Positions 51,066 through 60,371 of a stretch of 64,000 bases of DNA are shown in pieces. The stretch is from Jiulongibacter sediminis. Lineage in GTDB: Bacteria; Bacteroidota; Bacteroidia; Cytophagales; Spirosomataceae. The position numbers and the translations under genes were made by a program. The first letter of the stretch is position 1. The number at the start of each line of letters is the position of its first letter. The stretch is from the NCBI RefSeq assembly GCF_001306455.1, contig NZ_LGTQ01000011.1, positions 1 through 64,000 of the forward strand, in the 5' to 3' direction. The notes beneath the pieces were generated by a model. The model was not told where the DNA came from and ran no database searches. It saw only the letters and a list, made by a program, of their open reading frames with translations.

Positions 51066-51983
51066 ATGAAAAAATCACTCATAATCACCTTCATTTTCTC
51101 GTCTATCATTTGGTCTTGCAAAACCGCCAACACCGGAAGCACTGATAAGCTCGAAGGGCTGGCTCTGATGGAGAAAAGCTGCTACTCCTGCCACAGTCCT
51201 GATGCAAGTCTGGAGAACCGGTTAGCTCCACCAATTATAGCGGTAAAAATGCATTATAAAACCTCTGGAGTGAGTAAAGAAGATTTTGTCAATTCCATAA
51301 CAGCCTATGTCAAAAAACCTGAGGAGGCCAACTCCAAAATGAAAGGTGCCATCAACCGTTTTGGAGTCATGCCCAAAATATTAATCAGCCAGAAAAAGCT
51401 GGAAGCTATTGCAGCTTACCTGTACGAAAATGACCCTCCAAAGCCAGATTGGTTTGATGAGCATCATCAACAGGAGCAAAAAGGCCAAATGGGCATGGAC
51501 AAGCCAAAATATGGACAACTGGGCAAACAATACGCCAGCGAAACTCAGCAGGCTTTAGGTCAAAACCTCATGAAAGCCATGGGATCCGGCGGCCCGGTAC
51601 ATGCCGTTGAATTCTGCAATACCAAAGCCTACCCTCTCACAGACAGTATGGCACTGGCCCTTGACGCCAAAATCAAAAGAGTCTCTGACAAAGCCCGAAA
51701 TCCGGAAAATAAAGCCAATGAAGTTCAGCTTGCTATAATTCAAAAAATGAAGGCGGAACTGGCTGAAGGCAATCAACCAAAACCAGCTATGATTCACGAA
51801 GGCAATTCAGTAATCGGCCACTACCCTATTGTAACCAAGGGCCTTTGCCTGAGCTGCCATGGCACCGAAGTCAGCGTCAACCTGAAAGCAAAAATCAATG
51901 AACTTTACCCCAATGATGAAGCTACTGGCTATTCCGAAAATGAGTTGCGAGGGCTTTGGGTGGTAGAAATGAATAAAAATTAA
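51066..51983 (+). CDS. Dihaem c-type lipoprotein: cytochrome c plus DUF3365 domain
   Basis: 305 residues with a lipoprotein signal (SIIWSC, Cys18). Two haem-binding CxxCH motifs are CYSCH (39-43) in an N-terminal cytochrome c-like part and CLSCH (261-265) in a C-terminal DUF3365 (Tll0287-like) domain with VHAVEFCNTKAYPLTDSM. DUF3365 relatives are haem-based redox or gas sensors. A lipid-anchored electron carrier or sensor in the envelope is likely. The start at 51066 is chosen for its clean lipoprotein signal; an earlier in-frame start adds a non-signal leader. Confidence 0.82.
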   Translation: MKKSLIITFIFSSIIWSCKTANTGSTDKLEGLALMEKSCYSCHSPDASLENRLAPPIIAVKMHYKTSGVSKEDFVNSITAYVKKPEEANSKMKGAINRFGVMPKILISQKKLEAIAAYLYENDPPKPDWFDEHHQQEQKGQMGMDKPKYGQLGKQYASETQQALGQNLMKAMGSGGPVHAVEFCNTKAYPLTDSMALALDAKIKRVSDKARNPENKANEVQLAIIQKMKAELAEGNQPKPAMIHEGNSVIGHYPIVTKGLCLSCHGTEVSVNLKAKINELYPNDEATGYSENELRGLWVVEMNKN

Positions 51984-52180
51984 GTATTTAGCTCAATAAC
52001 TAATTACTTTTTACCTGTTAAAACAGAAAAGCTGAAATAAACAGAAAATACCCGCTTCTTTTTGAGAAAATCACTGACAGTCTTTGTTTCAAATGAGTCC
52101 TTTTGAAGGACTTTAAGTAGCTATAGTCTGAAACTTTTCCACAGCTCACATTGGCCCCTGCAAATTGCCCTTCAAATCCT

Positions 52181-52188
52181 TATATTTG
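52181..52188 (+). promoter_or_regulatory. -7 box TATATTTG upstream of parC
   Basis: TATATTTG fits TAnnTTTG and lies 34 bases before the parC ATG. A -33 element is weak (ATTG at about 52164). Confidence 0.45.
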
Positions 52189-52222
52189 CCAAAGCCCTTG
52201 ACAACAAGCTTTTCGATAAAAC

Positions 52223-54970
52223 ATGAGTGAAAAGAAAAACCAAGCTTACGACCCAACCCAACAAGACGAAGTATTAGATGACATGTTTGAGGATTATTTC
52301 CTCGAATACGCTTCCTACGTAATTCTGGAAAGAGCAGTACCTGCCTCAGAGGACGGCCTGAAGCCCGTTCAGCGTCGCCTAATGCATGCTTTAAAGGAAA
52401 TGGATGACGGTCGTTTCAATAAAGTGGCCAATGTTATCGGGGCAACGATGCAATATCACCCTCATGGTGACGCCTCTATTGGCGATGCCATGGTGACCAT
52501 TGGTCAAAAAGAATTACTGCTTGATATTCAAGGAAACTGGGGTGATGTAAGAACAGGCGATAGTGCCGCAGCACCAAGATATATTGAGGTTCGTCTCTCA
52601 AAATTTGCCAACGAGGTACTTTTCAACGAAGATACCACCGAGTGGCAAATGAGCTATGATGGCCGTAAGCGAGAGCCTGTCACCTTGCCTTCAAAATTTC
52701 CACTTTTGCTTGAAATGGGCGTTGAGGGAATTGCCGTAGGGCTTTCCACCAAAATGATGCCTCATAACTTTATTGAAATATGTGAGGCTTGTATCAAGCA
52801 CCTTAAGGGCAATCGTTTTACTCTATATCCTGATTTTATGACAGGCGGCATCATGGATGTCAGTAATTATAACGACGGAGCCCGAGGCGGAAAAATAAAA
52901 GTAAGAGCCAAAATCAGTGAAGTTGATAAGAAGACCCTAAGAATCAGCGAAATACCCTATGGGACTACCACAGGTGGACTGATTGACTCCATCATAAAAG
53001 CCAATGATCGGGGTAAAATCAAAATCAAAAAGGTTGAGGATAACACGGCAAAAGACGTTGAAATTTTGGTGCACCTGGGCACCAATACCTCTCCGGATAT
53101 CACCATTGATGCACTGTATGCATTTACCTACTGTGAAGTTTCTGTCTCTCCAAATGCCGTGGTCATTCGTGATGATAAACCGCATTTTGTCAGCGTAAGC
53201 GATATTCTCAAAGACTCTACCGAGCAAACGAAACACTTGCTCAAACGTGAGCTGGAGATTAAGAAATTTGAGCTCATGGAGAAGCTACTTTACAGCTCTC
53301 TTGAGAAGATTTTCATTGAGAACCGTATCTATCGCGACATTGAGGAATGTGAAACTTTTGAGGCCGTAATTGAGACGATTGACAAAGGTTTAGAGCCTTT
53401 CAAAAAGGACTTTTATCGAGAAATAGGCCGTGAAGACATCCTCAGATTGACGGAGATCCGAATCAAAAGAATCTCAAAATATGACTCCTTCAAAGCGGAT
53501 GAACTAATGAAAAAGCTGGAGGAGAATCTGAAAGAAGTCAATCACAATCTTGAGAATCTAACAGATTATGCCATTGCGTTCTTTGAGCGACTCAAAGAGA
53601 AATATGGTCCGGGCAGAGAGCGTAAAACAGAGATTCTTGAATTTGAGGAAGTAAGTGCAACTGTAGTGGCGGCCAATAACCAGAAATTGTATGTTGACCG
53701 TGCAAACGGTTTTGTAGGCTACGGAATCAAAAAGGACGAGTATATCATGGATTGCTCAGATATTGATGACATCATTGTTTTCCGCAAAGATGGTACGTAT
53801 AGCGTCTCAAAAATTCAGGAAAAGAACTTTGTGGGTAAAGACATTCTACACTGCAGCGTTTTCCGGAAAAATGATGAACGCAGAATATATAATGTCATTT
53901 ACCTCGATGGAAAATCGGGTAAGACTTACGCCAAACGATTCAACGTCACGAGCATAACGCGTGATAAGGAATACACGGTAACCAAGGGAACACCAAAATC
54001 AAAGCTTCTATACTTCTCTGATAATGAGAACGGTGAAGCTGAAATAGTGACTATCAGCCTGACGGCCGCCAGTACAGCCAAAAAGAAACAATTTGACTAT
54101 GATTTTTCTGAACTGTTGATCAAAGGTCGCTCTGCACAGGGAAATGTGGTGACCAAATACCCGGTGCGTAAAGTTGCTCTGAAATCAGCCGGTAAATCAA
54201 CCCTTGGGGGCGTTGATATCTGGTATACACCAGCTTTAGGTAGGCTAAATCGTGATGAACATGGAGACTACCTTGGTAATTTTGAAGCTGAGGACAAGGT
54301 TCTTGTCATTTATAAAACCGGCGAGTATGAGTTAACCAATTTCGAGCTAACAAATCATTACGAAGCTCGTCAGGTCATGTACATCACTAAATATGAAGAA
54401 GAGGGAATCATCTCAGCCATTTACTATGATGGAGACAGCCGTATATTTTATGTGAAGCGGTTTGTGATAGAAACCTCTACAATGGATAAGCGTTTTGCTT
54501 TCCTTACCGATCATCATCGTACTGAACTGCTTGGTATCTCTTATGATGCACTGCCGAGGGCTGAGCTGAAAGTCAAAAAAGATCGAAAATCGGCTGTTCA
54601 AAAGAAAGAGTTTGATATCGCTGAGCTCGTTGGTGTAAAAGGTTGGAAAGCCCTGGGCAATAAACTACCGTTTATGAAAGTGAGCGGAGTGAAATGGTTA
54701 GAGCCGGGAATACCTGAAACTTCTGAAGATGAAGAAGACGATGAGGATATTGACCCGAACGACGATGATCCTCAAAACGTGAATGAGGTAACAGATACCT
54801 CTGAAGATATAGGTGCTGAAGATGAGGAAAATGAGTCAGATGCCGAGACTGAGGAAGAGGTAAAATCACCGGTACAGGCTCCACCGAAGACTGAGGCTAA
54901 AAAAACAGAAACAGAGAAACCAAAAAAAGAAGACAAGGGTTCTGATAAAAGCCAGTTAGGTCTTTTTTAA
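52223..54970 (+). CDS. parC: DNA topoisomerase IV subunit A
   Basis: 915 residues. The breakage-reunion domain is typical: ASEDGLKPVQRRLMHALKE, ATMQYHPHGDASIGDAMV and the active-site Tyr120 in AAAPRYIEVRLSKFANE. The C-terminal propeller domain is present, and the last 100 residues form an acidic tail (EDEEDDEDIDPNDDD) followed by Lys/Glu repeats, typical of Bacteroidota ParC. With ParE it separates linked chromosomes by passing one duplex through another using ATP. The parE gene is not in the preceding 50 kb, unlike genomes where the two are adjacent. Essential housekeeping gene. Confidence 0.93.
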   Translation: MSEKKNQAYDPTQQDEVLDDMFEDYFLEYASYVILERAVPASEDGLKPVQRRLMHALKEMDDGRFNKVANVIGATMQYHPHGDASIGDAMVTIGQKELLLDIQGNWGDVRTGDSAAAPRYIEVRLSKFANEVLFNEDTTEWQMSYDGRKREPVTLPSKFPLLLEMGVEGIAVGLSTKMMPHNFIEICEACIKHLKGNRFTLYPDFMTGGIMDVSNYNDGARGGKIKVRAKISEVDKKTLRISEIPYGTTTGGLIDSIIKANDRGKIKIKKVEDNTAKDVEILVHLGTNTSPDITIDALYAFTYCEVSVSPNAVVIRDDKPHFVSVSDILKDSTEQTKHLLKRELEIKKFELMEKLLYSSLEKIFIENRIYRDIEECETFEAVIETIDKGLEPFKKDFYREIGREDILRLTEIRIKRISKYDSFKADELMKKLEENLKEVNHNLENLTDYAIAFFERLKEKYGPGRERKTEILEFEEVSATVVAANNQKLYVDRANGFVGYGIKKDEYIMDCSDIDDIIVFRKDGTYSVSKIQEKNFVGKDILHCSVFRKNDERRIYNVIYLDGKSGKTYAKRFNVTSITRDKEYTVTKGTPKSKLLYFSDNENGEAEIVTISLTAASTAKKKQFDYDFSELLIKGRSAQGNVVTKYPVRKVALKSAGKSTLGGVDIWYTPALGRLNRDEHGDYLGNFEAEDKVLVIYKTGEYELTNFELTNHYEARQVMYITKYEEEGIISAIYYDGDSRIFYVKRFVIETSTMDKRFAFLTDHHRTELLGISYDALPRAELKVKKDRKSAVQKKEFDIAELVGVKGWKALGNKLPFMKVSGVKWLEPGIPETSEDEEDDEDIDPNDDDPQNVNEVTDTSEDIGAEDEENESDAETEEEVKSPVQAPPKTEAKKTETEKPKKEDKGSDKSQLGLF

Positions 54971-54989
54971 CAGGTTTTAAATTTAGGTA

Positions 54990-56885
54990 ATGGCTCTAAA
55001 AACCAGCATACTTGTACTGCTTTTTGCTCTGCTAAGTTTTGTAGGTTTGAGTCAGGTAACCATTGAGGTTCAGCTTGAAGTGCCCCCTCAAATAGAGAAT
55101 CAGGGTCTTTTCCTAGCCTCTGACTTCAATGATTGGAACGCCGGTGACCCGGACTATCGGCTGCGTAAAATCAATGACCAGAAATACAGCATTTACCTGG
55201 AGGATGCTCCTCAATATTTTGAGTATAAATTCACTCAGGGTAGCTGGACAACCGCTGAAGGAACACCGGCCGGAGAGCCTTTCCCAAACCGAATTTACTC
55301 TGCGGATGGACCAAAAATTGAAGCCAGTATTGTGGGCTGGGAGCAGCAGATAGAATATGGCATAAATGTCACTTCCCTGCCTGAAAACACACCTGAAGAT
55401 GCCAAAATCTATATTGCGGGAAATTTCAACAAATGGTCCCCAAATAATGAAGCCTACCTCCTCAGGAAGAATGTGGATGGCAGCTACCATACCCGTATTT
55501 TCACCGATCAGGAAGAGATAGAGTTCAAATTTACCCGGGGGAGCTGGGATGCCGTGGAAGCACGCCGGAGCGGCAAGGCCCGACCAAACCGCAAAATCAT
55601 CAGAGCAGCAGTGGAAGACGCCGACCATCTTCAATTTACCATTGAAGGTTGGGAAGATTTGAACGGAACCTTCAGTATCTATTCATTCTATGATTTGCTG
55701 CTCCTTTTTTCTGTTTTTCAGGGGATTCTTTTGCTCATTGCTATTCCTACTTTGCAATCGAATAACCTGGACGCAAACCGCTGGCTTTTGCTCACTATTG
55801 GTCTCTCCTCATTTTCTATATTTTTCTATGTGCTGAGCAATTATAACAGTGCAGTTCAGGCTTTCCCTAAAATTCTTTTCCTGTCAGATTTTGTCCTGTT
55901 TCTTTACGGTCCTATCTATTATTTCTATTTGAGGCAATTGCTGTTTCAAGCCAAAAGCCTCCCCTCCAGATGGTACCTACATTTTATACCTTTTCTGATT
56001 CAGTTACTTATTTACCTACCCTTTTTCCTGAGTTCAGATAAGAGTATGCTTGACAGCATCATGAATCAGGAAGATACTATGGTGATTATATTTCTGGTCA
56101 CGGGTTTTGCAGGTTTACTCTGGAATATCTATTACTGGAATCTTTTCAGGCGGTCTATTCAGCTTTACAGAGAGGAGCATCAGACCAATTTCTCTTTTGA
56201 GCAAAATCTCAATTATCTCAATACCGTTCTTATCATTCAGTTCGTCTGTTTGTTCCTTTGGGTTGTATTCTTTTTGGTATTTGGTCTATCCCAACTATTT
56301 GACATTGAAACGGTTACTCTTCAGGAAAACTCGATCGACTTTATCTGGCTGGCCTTTTCAGTTATCACATATTTCCTGGGTTACTTTGCCATCAGGCAAC
56401 CGGAAACTTTCAAAGCAGAGCCCAGAAACATCTCCATTTTTGACGACATTCTGGAAACACCATTATCTCAGAAAATGGTAAATACCGGCAATGAAAAAGC
56501 GGAAGAAGAACAGAAACAAAACCTATTACCCACCATTGAAGCCCTGGAGAAAAACCTTGAAGACAATAAGCCTTTCCATAACCCAAAATTGAGTTTGAGT
56601 GAGCTTGCGCAGCAAATCAATGTACCTCCCCATCAGCTCTCAAAGGCCATCAATGAGCATTACGGGAAAAACTTTTTTGAGTTAATCAATGGCTACAGAA
56701 TTGAAGAATTTAAAACGCTGGCGGGTAATCCGAAATACCATCATCTGACCCTTCTGGCACTGGCTTATGAGGTAGGATTTAACTCAAAAACTGCCTTCAA
56801 CAGGTCTTTTAAAAAGACTACCGGACAAACGCCAAAGGAGTATTTTGATAAAGCCATTGCTGATCAAAAGTTAGGGCAGGAATAA
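54990..56885 (+). CDS. Membrane receptor-regulator: two CBM20/48-like modules, seven membrane helices, AraC-type HTH
   Basis: 631 residues. A signal peptide (1-21, GLSQ) is followed by two modules of about 95 residues (about 22-110 and 118-215) with FNDW..GDPDYRL and FNKWSPNNEAYLL, and EYKFTQGSW / EFKFTRGSWDAVEA. These look like the starch-binding CBM20 or AMPK glycogen-binding E-set fold. Seven hydrophobic helices follow (about 228-470), then a cytoplasmic AraC-type HTH (about 525-625: LAQQINVPPHQLSKAINE, YEVGFNSKTAFNRSFKKTTG). So an external sensor is joined directly to a DNA-binding domain without kinase or receiver. Probably senses a carbohydrate or related ligand (inference). It follows parC by 19 bases. 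Confidence 0.8.
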   Translation: MALKTSILVLLFALLSFVGLSQVTIEVQLEVPPQIENQGLFLASDFNDWNAGDPDYRLRKINDQKYSIYLEDAPQYFEYKFTQGSWTTAEGTPAGEPFPNRIYSADGPKIEASIVGWEQQIEYGINVTSLPENTPEDAKIYIAGNFNKWSPNNEAYLLRKNVDGSYHTRIFTDQEEIEFKFTRGSWDAVEARRSGKARPNRKIIRAAVEDADHLQFTIEGWEDLNGTFSIYSFYDLLLLFSVFQGILLLIAIPTLQSNNLDANRWLLLTIGLSSFSIFFYVLSNYNSAVQAFPKILFLSDFVLFLYGPIYYFYLRQLLFQAKSLPSRWYLHFIPFLIQLLIYLPFFLSSDKSMLDSIMNQEDTMVIIFLVTGFAGLLWNIYYWNLFRRSIQLYREEHQTNFSFEQNLNYLNTVLIIQFVCLFLWVVFFLVFGLSQLFDIETVTLQENSIDFIWLAFSVITYFLGYFAIRQPETFKAEPRNISIFDDILETPLSQKMVNTGNEKAEEEQKQNLLPTIEALEKNLEDNKPFHNPKLSLSELAQQINVPPHQLSKAINEHYGKNFFELINGYRIEEFKTLAGNPKYHHLTLLALAYEVGFNSKTAFNRSFKKTTGQTPKEYFDKAIADQKLGQE

Positions 56886-56889
56886 ACAA

Positions 56890-56918
56890 AGAGTCTCCCG
56901 ACAAGGTCAGGAGACTCT
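56890..56918. terminator. Hairpin between convergent AraC receptor and OmpA genes
   Basis: AGAGTCTCC (56890) pairs with GGAGACTCT (56910) with an 11-base loop. The T-tract is poor on both sides, so it may be a weak bidirectional terminator. Confidence 0.5.
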
Positions 56919-56954
56919 ATTATTGACAATTGCTATTTACCTAATACTACTTGT

Positions 56955-57872
56955 TTACTTTTTAGCCACTGTGGCCGGATCAAGCAACTCATAAAACTGA
57001 TCCAGTTTTGGCATTAATATGATTCTGGTTCTTCTGTTTTTGGCCTTATTATCAGCCGATGTATTCGGAACCAATTGGTTATATTCTCCACGACCACTGG
57101 CAATCAGGCGATCAGGATTCACCTTGTATTTATTTTGAAGAACGCGAACTACAGCAGTCGATCTTTTTACGCTTAGATCCCAGTTATCATCCAGGATGTC
57201 TGTTTTAATCGGAGTATCATCGGTGTAACCTTCCACCATCACTTCCAATTCAGGTCTTGAGATGATAATTTTCGCAATTTTACCCAAAACTTCTTCTGCT
57301 CTTGGGGTAAGTTTATAACTACCAGACTTATACATCATGGCGTCTGATAAGTTGATGAATACCACTGTTTTATCAACCTTGATGTCAACATCTTTGTCAT
57401 TAAGATCAAGTCCGATACTCTGTTTCAGGTTAACAGCCAGAGCCAGGTTAAGTGAGTCTACTCTGTTTTTAGCCGCCAGCAGTAATTTGATATACTTGTC
57501 TTTTTCACTCATCTGTGCCAATGTTTTGTCAATATTTTCATTGGCGGTTTTGGAAAGCACCGTAAGTCCTTCAAGTTGAACCAACTGTTGATCTCTGTTC
57601 TTTTGCAAATCTGCGATTTGTCTTCTCAAATCACCGATCTGCTCTTCACGCAATCGCTGAGCACTTGAGCCCTCTGAACGCGAAGCCGTCAGGTCTCCTT
57701 GTAATTTCACAATATTCTGTCTGGCGGCCAGAAGGTCATCATTACACTTCTGAAGATTCTGATCAGACATACTCAATCTTGATTGTACTTCAGCGTATTT
57801 CTTTTTTCCTACACACGAAACCATTGTACCGGCAATAAGCACGGAAACAACAACTATTTTAACTCTATTCAT
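56955..57872 (-). CDS. OmpA-family peptidoglycan-binding lipoprotein
   Basis: 305 residues with a lipoprotein signal (GTMVSC, Cys20). A long coiled coil (about 25-140, with heptads such as LREEQIGDLRRQIADLQKNR) leads to an OmpA C-terminal domain (about 165-290). That domain has VMVEGYTDDTP, LSVKRSTAVVRVLQ, IASGRGEYNQLVPNTSADNK and ...NRRTRIILMPKL, including the Asp/Arg that binds diaminopimelate. It should bridge the outer membrane and peptidoglycan. Its own promoter lies upstream at about 57873-57990. Confidence 0.9.
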   Translation of the reverse strand: MNRVKIVVVSVLIAGTMVSCVGKKKYAEVQSRLSMSDQNLQKCNDDLLAARQNIVKLQGDLTASRSEGSSAQRLREEQIGDLRRQIADLQKNRDQQLVQLEGLTVLSKTANENIDKTLAQMSEKDKYIKLLLAAKNRVDSLNLALAVNLKQSIGLDLNDKDVDIKVDKTVVFINLSDAMMYKSGSYKLTPRAEEVLGKIAKIIISRPELEVMVEGYTDDTPIKTDILDDNWDLSVKRSTAVVRVLQNKYKVNPDRLIASGRGEYNQLVPNTSADNKAKNRRTRIILMPKLDQFYELLDPATVAKK

Positions 57873-58011
57873 TTTTGTATCTTTTTTAAAGGTTCATTTG
57901 ACTCCGAATCGTTACCTCTTTTTGTCAGGAGGTGATTCGCTTGTCGAATTATTTCGATACAAAGGAATAGCGTGATTCTTTAGTTGAACTTAAGCCGACC
58001 TTAAATTTGGC

Positions 58012-59379
58012 TTAAATTTTAAAAGTCACCGTAAAGCGGTTCACAGAGCCGTTAGGAGAAGAGTATTTTATACCTGCCTTATGATAGTTTAAGATGCGTT
58101 GAGTTATTCTTAACCCAAGACCTGAGCCGGCTTTGTGTTGAGAATTTGAATGCCGAACAAAAGGTTGAAATAAACGGCTTTGCTCGTAATCAGACAGTAC
58201 TTTCCCATCATTTTCAATAGCAATGATCAGACAATCAGAAGCCTGATTTGAGATGTGAACCGAGGCTCTTGGCGTTTCACCATACTCTAGTGCATTTCTG
58301 AGCAGATTATTAAAAGCAATTTGCAAGAGCGACTTATTGCCCATAACCTCAAGTTGGACATCCTGATCAGGGAGTTCTTCAATCTCGAAATTAAGGTCAG
58401 CATCTTTACCTGACTTCTTCAACTGATCAAAGGCTGTGAATATGAGTTCGTCTATCCGAACAGTCTCTAAGTCGGTTGGGCTTTCACCTTTTTCAAGTCT
58501 GGAGAGCAACAGAAGGCTCTGTATCAGGTCGCTGAGCTGTTCCACGTCTTCAGTAAGACCATTGAGGTATGCCATAATTTCCGGCTGTTCAGAGAACTTG
58601 CTTCTCATGCCGTCAATTCGTACCGTAAGACGAGCCAGTGGCGTTCTCAACTCGTGCGAGGCGTTGGCGTTAAATTCTCTTTGTGCCTCAAAAGCCGCTC
58701 CTATTCTGCCAATCATCTTATTAAAGGCTTCTGTTAAAGCTTTGATCTCCTGCAGACCGGTTTCCTCCGGAATGCGATGCCGAAGTTTGTTTGCTGAAAT
58801 CTCAATAATTTGGTCCTTCATCACTTCTAAAGGCCTCAGTAAGTTTTTGATGACATACAGAACGATCACCCAGATCAGAGAAGTGCCCACCAAAAAGGTG
58901 ATGATCAGAATGAGAAGTAAGTAATCCAGTTTCCTTTTTCCATAAACATCTTCGGCAGAGTTAAGGACATAATAGGTTTCGTTTTGATAAAGATGAGAAA
59001 TACCAATGAGCTCCCGCTTTCCGACCTTTCTGTACAGAAACCCATCCTGCCTCAGGGTTATCAGATCATTATGCTCCCACTTGAGTTCCTCGTCGTCAAG
59101 ACTAGAATAAATAGGTGCAAAAGTTTCATCGAAGACAAGTACTTTTTCATTGAGAAAGCTATTCAATGTATTCTTATCAATTAATTTTAACAACTGATTA
59201 TCAACTTCTTGAACCTCTACCAACAATCTTACTGTATTCAAAGCCCGGTCTTTCAAACGGGAAATAAATTCATCCTCTCTGAATTTAGCTGAACTGATAA
59301 AGATAGTTGTACAGGTCAGTGCCAGAATTAATGAGAAGACGGAAGCCACCGTCACGGATATACGTCGGCGTAAAGTCAT
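58012..59379 (-). CDS. Classical sensor histidine kinase with HAMP domain
   Basis: 455 residues. TM1 at about 10-30, an external domain of about 115 residues, TM2 at about 148-172 (LLLILIITFLVGTSLIWVIV), HAMP, HisKA with His242 (NASHELRTPLARL) and HATPase with GSGLGLRIT. This is the common EnvZ/PhoR-like type with OmpR partners, unlike the TPR kinases elsewhere in the window. The start codon overlaps the stop of the response regulator gene by four bases (ATGA), so they are one operon. Confidence 0.92.
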   Translation of the reverse strand: MTLRRRISVTVASVFSLILALTCTTIFISSAKFREDEFISRLKDRALNTVRLLVEVQEVDNQLLKLIDKNTLNSFLNEKVLVFDETFAPIYSSLDDEELKWEHNDLITLRQDGFLYRKVGKRELIGISHLYQNETYYVLNSAEDVYGKRKLDYLLLILIITFLVGTSLIWVIVLYVIKNLLRPLEVMKDQIIEISANKLRHRIPEETGLQEIKALTEAFNKMIGRIGAAFEAQREFNANASHELRTPLARLTVRIDGMRSKFSEQPEIMAYLNGLTEDVEQLSDLIQSLLLLSRLEKGESPTDLETVRIDELIFTAFDQLKKSGKDADLNFEIEELPDQDVQLEVMGNKSLLQIAFNNLLRNALEYGETPRASVHISNQASDCLIIAIENDGKVLSDYEQSRLFQPFVRHSNSQHKAGSGLGLRITQRILNYHKAGIKYSSPNGSVNRFTVTFKI

Positions 59380-60059
59380 TTGTCTTCCCTTAGGTAATAT
59401 CCAAAACCCGGTTTTGTATGAATTAAGGCTACAGCATGGCCTTTATCAATTTTACGTCTTAAAAAATTGACATACACCTCAATAGTATTCAAACTGGTTT
59501 CAAAATGAATATCCCAGATTTGCTCTGCAATGGTCTGCTTTGAAACTACTCGTCCGTTCGCTTTCACCAGAAAAAGAAGCAATTGAAACTCCTTTTTGGT
59601 TAGTTCAATCGTTTTTTGTGCTCTGGAGACCTTCTTTGTCCCCAAATCAATCTCCAGATCCGCTACTTTCAAAACCTCGGTTTGTACTTTCTCAGGGACA
59701 CCTCTTTTAAGCACAGAGTTTATTCGTAGAATAAGCTCCTCCAGATGAAATGGCTTCACCAGGAAATCATCTGCACCGGCACTGTAGGCATCCTTTTTAT
59801 CTTCAATGTCACCATAGGCGGTCAGCATAATCACAGGATTCTGGTACCCCTCTTCCCGTATATGCTTGCATACCTCCAGACCATTGGAGCCCGGCACATT
59901 GATATCCAATAAAAAAGCATCATATTCCTCATTTCTGAGCTGACGGGCAAAAGTATTGCCGTCATAAACGACATCACAATGAATATCACGACTATTAAGA
60001 AAGCTCTTCACCTCTCTGCTCAGCGTAAGATCATCTTCAAGAAGCAATGTTTTTAACAT
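59376..60059 (-). CDS. OmpR/PhoB-family response regulator
   Basis: 227 residues. The receiver has the acidic pair ED at 8-10 and phosphorylation site Asp52 (FLLDINVPGSNG), with Lys in LVKPFHLEEL. A winged-helix domain (about 130-225) has ELTKKEFQLLLFLVKANGRV, SLNTIEVYVNFLRRKID and HTKPGFGYYL. First gene of the operon with the sensor kinase. Divergent from the PhyH gene. Confidence 0.93.
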   Translation of the reverse strand: MLKTLLLEDDLTLSREVKSFLNSRDIHCDVVYDGNTFARQLRNEEYDAFLLDINVPGSNGLEVCKHIREEGYQNPVIMLTAYGDIEDKKDAYSAGADDFLVKPFHLEELILRINSVLKRGVPEKVQTEVLKVADLEIDLGTKKVSRAQKTIELTKKEFQLLLFLVKANGRVVSKQTIAEQIWDIHFETSLNTIEVYVNFLRRKIDKGHAVALIHTKPGFGYYLREDK

Positions 60060-60371
60060 AGTTCAAATTCTTTGAATGGACTCCGGCGACTAACCGGAAA
60101 CATCTTTAACAATTTAATAAACTTCAAGAGGTAAACAGCAGAGATCAATAAAGTTGTCCTCACAGAAAAATCTGAACGCAAACAACGATCTTTAACAAGC
60201 AGTACCACAATATTAGAGAAGAGTTTTAAAATAGTAATGGATATCCTCCGGATTTGTTTCTCTCTTCTATAAAATAAATATATCAACCCGAATGACATAT
60301 TCAATTTAAAACCTTGAAGCTGCTTGCCTTTTTCTACATTTGATTAACTTAGAAAGTAGAAAAACTTTAAT
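60060..60371. other. 312-bp divergent promoter region
   Basis: Lies between the response-regulator operon and the PhyH gene. The plus-strand promoter is at 60313-60342. The region near the regulator holds a short palindrome CCGG.CGACTAACCGG at about 60083. No gene seen. Confidence 0.4.
60313..60342 (+). promoter_or_regulatory. Promoter of the PhyH gene
   Basis: CTTG at 60313 (-33-like) and TACATTTG at 60335-60342 (-7) are 18 bases apart, a good fit to the Bacteroidota promoter TTTG-N19-TAnnTTTG. Transcription should begin about 6-8 bases downstream, leaving a leader of about 20 bases. Confidence 0.6.

Noticed and set aside
57990-58015. Hairpin TTAAGCC..GGCTTAA at the end of the kinase gene
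   Set aside because: The stem is AT-rich and has no T-tract in the kinase direction; not enough to call a terminator.
60053-60304. Minus-strand open frame upstream of the OmpR-type regulator
   Set aside because: Composition is not protein-like, it lies in a divergent promoter region, and no family or conserved start is apparent.
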